From Thermosynechococcaceae cyanobacterium MS004 (lineage in GTDB: Bacteria > Cyanobacteriota > Cyanobacteriia > Thermosynechococcales > Thermosynechococcaceae), in NCBI GenBank assembly GCA_022402525.1, contig JAKRSB010000004.1:1-61052 (forward strand): a stretch of DNA of 61,052 nt, written 5' to 3'. Position 1 is the first letter of the stretch; the number at the start of each line of letters is the position of its first letter. The position numbers and the translations under genes were made by a program. Shown here in pieces: positions 25,086-31,898 of this stretch. The notes under the pieces are model-generated. The model saw only the letters and a program-made list of their open reading frames with translations. It did not search any database and was not told where the DNA came from.

Positions 25086-25679
25086 TTATTGTTGCTGGAT
25101 GCCCCGGCGAAACTCGCGCATGGCTTCCAGTCTGGATGTCTCACCCATGAGCACACACCGACTGAGTAACCCAAAATCCAAGGTTGCCAGCTCGGGAATC
25201 TGGCTTTGATCAATGCGTTCATAACCAGATTCCCGCAGGCGGTACAGGCTAAACGCCCGATCTTGCCAAAACCAGACTTCTGGCACGCCCAATGCCTGAT
25301 AGCGCTGCAACTTGTTGGGACCGCCACTGGTAAATACTACTTCGATGGATAGATCTGGAATGGGCTTGGATGCCCCAATGCAATAAGATTCATCGGCCTG
25401 AACCGATGCCATACCCTCACGCTCTTGAGTCATGGAACCCGTTGGCTCAAACTCAACACCGACTTCTTCAAAAAAGATGCCAAGCAGTAAGGCAATGATG
25501 CCTTTAAACACTTCATGGTCACGCCCCGGCATAAGAATCTCAATCGTACCGTTGTAATAAAACAAACGAGAACCGGGAAAGTCCTCGAAGCCAGCTTGAA
25601 TCAGCTTGAACTGCTCCCAAGTGCGTTCTGCTAAAACCAGGCGTTGATCGGTTGTGAGGGGTGAGGTTGCAAGGGGCAT
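25086..25679 (-). CDS. Uma2 family endonuclease-like protein (DUF820)
   Basis: 197 residues from ATG 25679 (AGG lies 8 nt before); an upstream TTG at 25697 is less likely. Motifs: RLVLAERTWEQFKLIQAGFE, GSRLFYYNGTIEILMPG, PIPDLSIEVVFTSGG and VPEVWFWQDRAFSLYRL. It belongs to a different Uma2 subgroup from the tandem pair at 22902. The nuclease-fold acids (PDL and IEVV) are kept. The gene is flanked by two relics of the same HsdS-like tail, suggesting insertion into an old restriction-modification locus. Confidence 0.87.
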   Translation of the reverse strand: MPLATSPLTTDQRLVLAERTWEQFKLIQAGFEDFPGSRLFYYNGTIEILMPGRDHEVFKGIIALLLGIFFEEVGVEFEPTGSMTQEREGMASVQADESYCIGASKPIPDLSIEVVFTSGGPNKLQRYQALGVPEVWFWQDRAFSLYRLRESGYERIDQSQIPELATLDFGLLSRCVLMGETSRLEAMREFRRGIQQQ

Positions 25680-25829
25680 GGTTTTGTACCTGAGCAACAG
25701 GATTCTAGCGATTTAGGGGAGCAGTTTTTCGTTGATTTAGTCTATTGTAAGGTGTTTTTCAAAGCGATCGCAGCAGGGATTCGGCATGTGGCGATCGCGG
25801 CCAGGAAACAGGTTTGAAAATGCTGCGGC

Positions 25830-25905
25830 TCTCACACCTGCGCCATCACAGCGTTGAGTAGGTCGGTCTGTTTAGCTTAGAATCGGCGATCGCTTCTAAT
25901 CGATC
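25830..25905 (-). pseudogene. Relic C of the same 3' gene end
   Basis: Translation on the minus strand recovers KQTDLLNAVMAQV and a stop, with a stop and a frame change just upstream. It aligns with relics A and B at the DNA level (GCCATCAC.GCGTTGA...AGGTCGG). Confidence 0.5.
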
Positions 25906-25971
25906 CGTTAGGAAGGACGCTGGAGCGTCTGTTGGGCACTATCAGGAGCCATTTTGCCTATCCAATCAGCA

Positions 25972-26392
25972 TTAAGTCTGTAGGCCGGACAATACGTTAA
26001 TCACGTTGTGAGTTGCTGCTTCATGGAGACGATGATCATTTGTCCAAAGTTCGACGCATTCGTAATGATGTGCGATCGCCAGATGCAATGCGTCAGGGGT
26101 TTTTAGGCGATGCCGCGATCGCAATTCGGCGGCAAAACGATAGATTGATGGCTCGATATCTAGGCTAATCTGCTGCTGAAAAAAGCTTTCATAGCGTTGA
26201 ATGATGGATGGGTTGCCGTTGCGTAGGGGGACAACCAAACATTCCAGTTCAACTAAGGGTGAAATTATAGAACTGCCGATCTTCGGCGATTTCAAAGGCA
26301 TGGCGCACGATGCCACTAAATTGTGGATGTTCTTCGAGCAAGTAAATAACAATGCAGCTATCAAGGTATACCTTGGTGGGATCTAGTCCCAT
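25972..26392 (-). pseudogene. PIN-domain toxin (VapC-like), frameshifted
   Basis: The start ATG 26392 gives GLDPTKVYLDSCIVIYLLEE and a clear PIN beginning, but this frame stops at about codon 48. The rest of the protein (SPLVELECLVVPLRNGN, LKTPDALHLAIAHHYECVELWTNDHRL) continues in another frame to 25972. The shift lies between about 26255 and 26300. Either the toxin is dead or there is a sequencing error. The start overlaps the antitoxin stop by 10 nt. Confidence 0.8.
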
Positions 26393-26631
26393 GCCGATCT
26401 CTCTTCGTTAATCTGCTGGTCGATTTCGGTGGCGGTGCGTTGATGTTCTTGGGGGAGTGGATGAACTTGCAAGAATTGTAAAATCGCGGCGGCGCGGCCT
26501 TTTTCTGGCGGTTCAGATGGCGGTTGAGTTTCGAGGGTGAGGATGGCTCGCGTGGGTGTGGTGACGTGTAATGCTTCTAAGGGGCGGATAACGCCGTTAG
26601 GTTCAATAATGACTTCGATGGCTCTCAGCAT
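26383..26631 (-). CDS. Antitoxin-like protein paired with the broken PIN toxin
   Basis: 82 residues. MLRAIEVIIEPNGVIRPLEA and TRAILTLET are typical of small DUF2281/AF2212-like antitoxins that precede PIN toxins. The C-terminal half is acidic and polar (HQRTATEIDQQINEERSAWD), as expected of a toxin-binding tail. It overlaps the toxin ORF by 10 nt. Since the toxin is frameshifted, this may be an orphan antitoxin. Confidence 0.75.
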   Translation of the reverse strand: MLRAIEVIIEPNGVIRPLEALHVTTPTRAILTLETQPPSEPPEKGRAAAILQFLQVHPLPQEHQRTATEIDQQINEERSAWD

Positions 26632-27277
26632 GAGCTATGCCTTTGTGGGTTATGGAGTGAGCGTCGGGGTCTGGGGCTGATGTGGCAGGGTCTGATATCA
26701 TCATAACTTTGATCTCACCTAGCCGCGATCGCCCGTTGAATCTGGGGGATCATTGCCTGTACTGCTGATAAATCTCCACAAAATCCCTCAGGAAGCCAGG
26801 GGAGTAAAACTACTGCTAGGGCGATCGTTTGTCTCAAGCTCAGAGAACTGTATCTGTATCCCCTCAGCCAGAATTTCAGAGGCCAATTTTCCCACGGATA
26901 TATTTTTGGCTGCGGTTGCTTTAATCAAAAGCTTTTGCGCTGCTTGAGCAATATGAAGGTTGGTGACCGTTATAGATTTGTACTCTCCGTACCTTCAAAA
27001 TCTATCACAGGTGAACTGACATGACTGTTAGCAGAATACAACTTACACTTACAGGGGTTGCTGCTGACCTATTGGAGGATGATTGGATTAGAAAGCTTAT
27101 CTTGGGCAGCAGGGATTGGAGGGACAAGGAGATCGCCTAATCTGATGCATTGAATTTGATGTAGCCCAGATACTTAACTGACGCTGCCAAGAGTAATTAG
27201 GTGCTGCTGGAAGAAGAGGAACTTGAGGCTAGGAGATCTGATTTTTATATCTGCTGAAAAATAAATCTAGTACAAAC
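26632..27277. other. Spacer of 646 bp with decayed coding traces
   Basis: No supported gene. On the minus strand near 26960-26810 a frame reads IAQAAQKLLIKATAAKNISV and on to a stop, with the look of a small antitoxin lacking a start codon. A plus-strand ORF of 39 codons from 27020 has no supporting evidence. Weak complementary arms AAATCT/AGATTT at 27260-27300, next to a T-rich tract, may help end the reverse transcriptase transcript. Confidence 0.4.
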
Positions 27278-28363
27278 TCAGGTATTCAGATTTTTTAAGA
27301 GAGTATAAAACCACGATTTATAGGTACGATAAATTTTATTGTCTTTACCTCTTACCATGCCTAGAAAATTTATTTTCCCTCGAATTACTTCTAGGAATGG
27401 AGAAACTTCTTCTTCGGAAATACCCAATTCTTTACACTGCTTCTCTCTAAACTTTTTCTCAGCCAAATCAAATCCATATTTTTGCCAAATATTAAGCATA
27501 GAACTAATTTGCCTGACGTATTTACGCTTCACATTAGGAAACTGATTCACAGTAAGGCCAGTGACTTCTTGATGTTGACTTTTGTGCTGCAATCTAATTT
27601 TGTTTGTATTAATTTCAAAACCATTATCTTGGATAATAGAAATTAATCTTTTGCCCAATAATATTTTTCCCTCTTCTTCTTGAGTGTCTGTATATGCAAT
27701 CTCTTTGGGGAAATTAGATAAAGTTGTTGAAAATGTAATGTCATCTGCATATCGAGTATAGTTACATTTACATTCTTTTGCTAACAACCTTAATTGACTA
27801 TCAATTTTTGCACAAATCATATTAGAAATAACAGGAGATGTTGGAGCACCTTGAGGGAGAGATCCAGAATGACAACAAATTTTTGCCAGTATAGTTGCTA
27901 CTTCACTTGAGCGGTTATACGGAGGTGCGATAAAAATTCCTCTAACTCTGCCAAAATGAATACTTTTAAAAAAATCTTTCAAGTCAATATTTAGAACGAA
28001 TCTTTTTCTCAGGTGCTGCTGTGCATTTGTAACAATGCTTCGACAAGGCAAAAAACCATGAACTGTAGCCTTAGGTTCATAGACGCTATATAAAACTTGA
28101 CTAAGTTTGCGTTGTATTATCTTCAGTGCTGTTGAAGGAGCTGATATCTTCCTAGGATTGCCAGACTTTTTAGGAATCAAGAATTCTATATATCTTTGAT
28201 TCTCAGGAGTCTTATAAAGGTGGTAGATAAGTCGATCAAATGAAACTTCTAAAAGAGTAGCAACATCTCTTGTAGTCTTAAGCGAAAAAAAATCTCTCTT
28301 TAAAACATCACAATCTTTATAGAGAAGGAGGGATGAATTCTCTTTGAGTTTAGTCTTAGACAT
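27278..28363 (-). CDS. Retron-type reverse transcriptase
   Basis: 361 residues, the normal retron RT length. Motifs in order: NAQQH at 113-117 (retron NAxxH), VLNIDLKDFF (RT motif A with its Asp), LPQGAPTSPVISN (169-181), YADD (205-208) and VTGLTVN at 267-273, the VTG triplet that marks retron RTs. The thumb ends with GKINFLGMVRGKD. No maturase, endonuclease or primase domain is present, so it is not a group II intron protein. It should prime from a guanosine 2'-OH in its own ncRNA and make msDNA. The ncRNA candidate lies directly upstream (28423-28588). AT-rich like the two genes before it. Confidence 0.92.
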   Translation of the reverse strand: MSKTKLKENSSLLLYKDCDVLKRDFFSLKTTRDVATLLEVSFDRLIYHLYKTPENQRYIEFLIPKKSGNPRKISAPSTALKIIQRKLSQVLYSVYEPKATVHGFLPCRSIVTNAQQHLRKRFVLNIDLKDFFKSIHFGRVRGIFIAPPYNRSSEVATILAKICCHSGSLPQGAPTSPVISNMICAKIDSQLRLLAKECKCNYTRYADDITFSTTLSNFPKEIAYTDTQEEEGKILLGKRLISIIQDNGFEINTNKIRLQHKSQHQEVTGLTVNQFPNVKRKYVRQISSMLNIWQKYGFDLAEKKFREKQCKELGISEEEVSPFLEVIRGKINFLGMVRGKDNKIYRTYKSWFYTLLKNLNT

Positions 28364-28422
28364 TCTTGAAATTTAGAGCAAGCTTGTAAATAATATAGTT
28401 GTGTATTACTTAAAAAAAGAAA

Positions 28423-28588
28423 TGAGAACATCTATAGATATATCCACGTCTTCTGCCCATACAATAGCAAAACTATAGCTACTACATACAGTAATAACCC
28501 TGGATCAGCTAGCGGGCATAATGCTGACATTGAGATACACCATCGCTAATAGTCAATGGAAATCGATATTTTATCTATAGATGTCTCA
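28423..28588 (-). ncRNA. Candidate retron msr-msd RNA
   Basis: In the RNA sense (minus strand) the segment starts with TGAGACATCTATAGATA (plus 28572-28588) and ends with TATCTATAGATGTTCTCA (28423-28440). These are complementary over 17 bp with one bulge, like a1/a2 arms. Between them lie TTAGCGATG near 28541-28549 (the local context of the branching G in Ec86-type retrons), a short UCAGC/GCUGA stem, and a longer hairpin: CUG-UAU-GUAGUAGC against GCUAUUGU-AUG-CAG with several G-U pairs, suited to msd. The segment ends 59 nt before the RT start codon. The branching G is unusually far (about 25 nt) from the arm, so exact ends are tentative. Confidence 0.62.
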
Positions 28589-28619
28589 GCTTTTGACAAT
28601 ATAACCCGATTTTGAAAAA

Positions 28620-30500
28620 TTAGCTATCGCAAGAGTATATTTTTTTATGTACCCATTTTTTTTCATAACTTGATACCCGATATTTCGGTTGAGATCTTAG
28701 TGATTTTTTGTATAGAGCTATACTCTCATGAAATTTTCCTTGCTTTTCTAAAATGAAGCCATATTCTCTATAAATCACATAGTTATCAGGTGAGGGAGGC
28801 TCAAGTAAAGCTGCTTTTTCATAGCTTTCTAAAGCTTCATTATATTGCTCTACTTCGACAAGAGCTTTTCCCTTCTTCCACCAAACATTGTAATCCTTTT
28901 CCTCTAACTCAAGAGCTTTATCATATGCATCAACTGCTTCAATGTGCCTGCCGAACTTTTTTAAGGTATTTCCTTGCTCAGTTCTGATTTTATAGTCATT
29001 TGGAGAAAGTAAAGATGCTCTTTCATAAGATTGAATTGATTCTTCAATGCGACCTAATTCTTTAAGAATAACAGCTTTCTTCTTCCATAATTCTACATTG
29101 CCTGAATCACTTTCTATTTCTTTCTCACAAAGTTTTAGCTTTTCTTTCAGATCTCTATGTTTTAGTTCATCTTCTCTGCTCAACAATCTAGTTAGTAAAT
29201 TGATATCTTGATAACCTTTTCTCTCGACAAGATTGCAGCTTAATTTATAAGCATCTCTAATTGTTCGGTCACAGCCTAATTGATAGTAAAACTCTTCAAT
29301 AAAAATACTGGATTTGCTGTCTTCTAGCTCATCGCTTACTCCAATCAAAAAGTCAACATATTGAACGATTTCTTTAGCTTGGATTTCTGAATAACATCTG
29401 TTCATAACAATGCACTTTATGCTTCTATTATGAAGCTGAAGCAACTCAGCTATTAGTTTTGATTTTCTTGGTTCTTGAAGTGAATTTTTTTCAGGATTTT
29501 CTTCTATTGCCAACTTTTCAATTCCACTGTCACGGCCAAAAATATTGATAATATAAGGCTCAATAGCTGATAACTCTTGAGAAAGTTCGGATGCGCTTAT
29601 ATCTGATCTTTCTTCAAGATAAAATTGCTTGCCATTTTTAGCTCTTCTTAATGCATCTCTAATTTCTTTATGATTTTGTTTCCAGATTGCATGTTCTATT
29701 TTTTTAGGATTGGATGGCAGTATAAGGATTGTCCTTGAAACCTGTTTTACTTGTGCCACATCACTGCCATGAAAATGAGTTCCTCCATTAAAAATGGTGT
29801 TATCAACGCCGAGCTGAGTTTGAGAAACTGTATTGCCTAAATTATTTTGACTGTTTAGTAGATCTCTAGATAAATCGATAACTAAATTATTCCAGCGTTG
29901 ATCTTGCTGATGAAACGAACGCTGTTGCTCGACTAGCTCAGGGAACTGAGTCAGAATTATCGTAGAGGGTACAGCACCCCCACCCAAATCACTAGAACGT
30001 TCACGTGTGAATTTTATAATTCCACAGACCTTACCTGTTCGTTGGTTTAGCAAAGGTGATCCACTCATTCCCGGTCTTACTTGACCCGCAGCAAACTTAA
30101 TTAATGCTGGCTCATCTCCTGTTAGACCTTCACAAGTAAAGGTTACAGGGCAACCATTTGGAAAGTCTTTGTCAGGATAACCAAACATGTAAAGCTCATC
30201 GCGAGATTGGACTGCTTTATCTTCTAAATAAGCACAAGGCGTGTTTCTATCAACTGGAGATGTTACTTTCAACAAAGCCAAATCATATGGCTCAGGTAGT
30301 GATTTCACAACAATTGCTGTTGCCCAGTTTTGAGTTGATTGCAATTTCACTCGAATTGTTTGTTGGTCTGTTTGTTCTATTACATGAGTACAAGTGAGAA
30401 TCCACTCAGGAGTCACAAAAAAACCTGTCCCCCAGCCTGTTTCCTCCGGACGAGAAAGCTTCACTGTACATTGATTCAGAAAACTCTCTAGCTCACTCAT
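28620..30500 (-). CDS. Trypsin-like protease fused to a CHAT-like domain and TPR repeats
   Basis: 626 residues. Residues 1-190 are a trypsin-like serine protease with His39 (LTCTHV), Asp73 (YDLALLKV) and Ser146 (GMSGSPL). Residues about 256-430 match the CHAT-like caspase domain of cyanobacterial proteins (ILILPSNPKKIEHAIW, RDALRRAKNGKQF, VMNRCYSEIQAKEIVQYVDF): Cys369 is kept, but the usual SGHG is FGRD, so the His is Arg323. Residues about 460-615 are at least four TPR repeats. It starts 3 nt after the Trypco1 stop and ends 256 nt before the RT gene. It is probably cytoplasmic. Likely role: effector of a conflict system, with CHAT as a sensing or scaffold part. Protein targets unknown. Confidence 0.85.
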   Translation of the reverse strand: MSELESFLNQCTVKLSRPEETGWGTGFFVTPEWILTCTHVIEQTDQQTIRVKLQSTQNWATAIVVKSLPEPYDLALLKVTSPVDRNTPCAYLEDKAVQSRDELYMFGYPDKDFPNGCPVTFTCEGLTGDEPALIKFAAGQVRPGMSGSPLLNQRTGKVCGIIKFTRERSSDLGGGAVPSTIILTQFPELVEQQRSFHQQDQRWNNLVIDLSRDLLNSQNNLGNTVSQTQLGVDNTIFNGGTHFHGSDVAQVKQVSRTILILPSNPKKIEHAIWKQNHKEIRDALRRAKNGKQFYLEERSDISASELSQELSAIEPYIINIFGRDSGIEKLAIEENPEKNSLQEPRKSKLIAELLQLHNRSIKCIVMNRCYSEIQAKEIVQYVDFLIGVSDELEDSKSSIFIEEFYYQLGCDRTIRDAYKLSCNLVERKGYQDINLLTRLLSREDELKHRDLKEKLKLCEKEIESDSGNVELWKKKAVILKELGRIEESIQSYERASLLSPNDYKIRTEQGNTLKKFGRHIEAVDAYDKALELEEKDYNVWWKKGKALVEVEQYNEALESYEKAALLEPPSPDNYVIYREYGFILEKQGKFHESIALYKKSLRSQPKYRVSSYEKKWVHKKIYSCDS

Positions 30501-30503
30501 GAC

Positions 30504-30824
30504 TCAATCTTTTTGCTGAGTTTCCCATTCCAAAGTAATTTCTAAATTAGCTTTTCCTGAACCTTTGACAATTACAGCGCTTAGCTGCCCAGATTCGATC
30601 GCTAACTCCATGCCAAACTTAACAGTTGCCTTTTTAGGTTGAACTTTTTTTATTGGGGTTGCAATCATCTGTACTACACCTTCAATTGCATCAGCAACAG
30701 GTTGAAATTGTTTCGTGTCAAAGGCTACATCTTCTCTTCCAGTCTTCGAAACCTCAATTCTAACCATTGCCCCATTGGGTAGCTTAATTGGAACAGTTTC
30801 ATTAGTAGAGTTTTGAAATGTCAT
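30504..30824 (-). CDS. Trypco1 (CU044_2847 family) trypsin-co-occurring protein
   Basis: 106 residues. The sequence IKLPNGAMVRIEVSKTGRED, ADAIEGVVQMIATPIKKVQPKK, TVKFGMELAIESGQLSAVIVK and NLEITLEW matches the CU044_2847/Trypco1 family. These small beta-rich proteins are encoded next to trypsin-like proteases in predicted NTP-regulated bacterial conflict systems. It may be a regulatory subunit or a substrate of the protease. The first gene of the island on the minus strand, with a 3-nt gap to the protease gene. Confidence 0.82.
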   Translation of the reverse strand: MTFQNSTNETVPIKLPNGAMVRIEVSKTGREDVAFDTKQFQPVADAIEGVVQMIATPIKKVQPKKATVKFGMELAIESGQLSAVIVKGSGKANLEITLEWETQQKD

Positions 30825-31085
30825 TTAGTTTTTCATAAATCATACCCTTATCATACTATACTTAATTGTCTTGATTTGGGATAAGGCCTATACTTCGCTT
30901 GCCAGGTGAGGATATATCATGCAAAGCCTCAGTTATTTTTCATTAAAATAAAAATATGATCTTCAGTTGCTAATCTTTTTTATTTGAATCAAGCTTTATG
31001 GACGTATGTTAAAAATCACTATTCTTAAATAATTAAATCAGCTTGATCGGTAGGCATGACTTAAAGTCTTAACAATTACTAACGT
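30825..31085 (-). promoter_or_regulatory. AT-rich leader before the Trypco1-protease-retron island
   Basis: 261 bp lying between the Trypco1 start and the terminator of the upstream gene. It is strongly AT-rich (runs such as TTTTTCATTAAAATAAAAATATGATC near 30937-30962), so the island promoter must be here. No operator or -35/-10 pair is certain. Confidence 0.4.
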
Positions 31086-31112
31086 AAAAACAAGCTGCTG
31101 ATCGAGCAGCTT
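31086..31112 (-). terminator. Rho-independent terminator of the PD-(D/E)XK gene
   Basis: On the minus strand AAGCTGCT, loop CGATC, AGCAGCTT, then GTTTTT. It lies 52 nt past the stop of the gene at 31164 and insulates the island from that gene. Confidence 0.8.
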
Positions 31113-31163
31113 TACGATAGCGGATTACCCCTCAGCTTAATGTTTTCAGAGATCGCCTCCCCT

Positions 31164-31796
31164 CTACCGAATCACAACCTGACTAATCCCTTTGAGAATT
31201 TGCAGAACCTCATACAGCCGATTGGCACGAGACAGCGGGCTATAGGTATCTGAAAAATCATACTCAGGATTTTCACCCTGCTTAACCTTCAGAAAAATAA
31301 AGCTATTTCCATTGGTCACCATGCCAAACAAAGGCTTGTCTTGGATTGGGCTCGCCATCATATAGGCCAGTAGTTGAGGAACCCCTACCTCAACGTCAAA
31401 CTCCGTTTCTTTCGACTCAATCACCGCTCGCCAAAATTGGTCTTGAATCACCAAAAAATCAATGCGCCCTCGAAGCATTTCGTCTTCGTCAACGGTTTCA
31501 ATCTCCACAGAGACTTCAGCGCGTAATCGAAAAGGCGGGTCGTAAAAGCCAGCCATTTCGAGCAATCGCGATACCACAATGGCATTCACCGCCCCCTCCG
31601 TCACCTGCCCCGCCTCACGGTGATACCGAAACCGCTGGCGGATCCGATCCAACGTTTCCCGTTCTAATTCATCTAAGGCGGGTAAATGGGTGTACCATTC
31701 CGTGAAAAACTGACTGTCTGGTGATCGCCGCAGACCAAACCGTCGATGAACATCGTTTAAGGTTTTAACAACCTGAGTGACCGCCGTTTGTACCAT
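31164..31796 (-). CDS. PD-(D/E)XK nuclease-fold protein (restriction endonuclease subunit R-like)
   Basis: 210 residues from the ATG that follows GGAGCGAGG; the in-frame ATG 13 codons upstream has no such site. The core GRIDFLVIQDQFWRAVIESKE, followed by EVGVPQLLAYMM, carries D...ExK residues of the PD-(D/E)XK fold. C-terminal strands read LFGMVTNGNSFIFLKV. Cyanobacteria hold many such single-domain proteins labelled restriction subunit R, but no methylase or helicase is near. The role is unknown; it ends in its own terminator and is not part of the retron operon. Confidence 0.8.
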   Translation of the reverse strand: MVQTAVTQVVKTLNDVHRRFGLRRSPDSQFFTEWYTHLPALDELERETLDRIRQRFRYHREAGQVTEGAVNAIVVSRLLEMAGFYDPPFRLRAEVSVEIETVDEDEMLRGRIDFLVIQDQFWRAVIESKETEFDVEVGVPQLLAYMMASPIQDKPLFGMVTNGNSFIFLKVKQGENPEYDFSDTYSPLSRANRLYEVLQILKGISQVVIR

Positions 31797-31898
31797 CAGC
31801 CCTCGCTCCGCTCGACTATCTCTATGGTATGGCACTCAAGCAATCCACTGCTGGAGCACACCTAGGATAGGCGATCGCCTTTAATGATGCCGACCTGC

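Noticed and set aside
26753-26947. 64-codon plus-strand ORF before the retron
   Set aside because: The opposite strand shows traces of a decayed antitoxin-like frame; neither strand has a usable start with a ribosome site.
27278-28363. RT as part of a group II intron or a diversity-generating retroelement
   Set aside because: No maturase or endonuclease domain, no intron domain V sequence seen, and no template/variable repeat pair or Avd-like gene. VTG and NAxxH motifs favour a retron.
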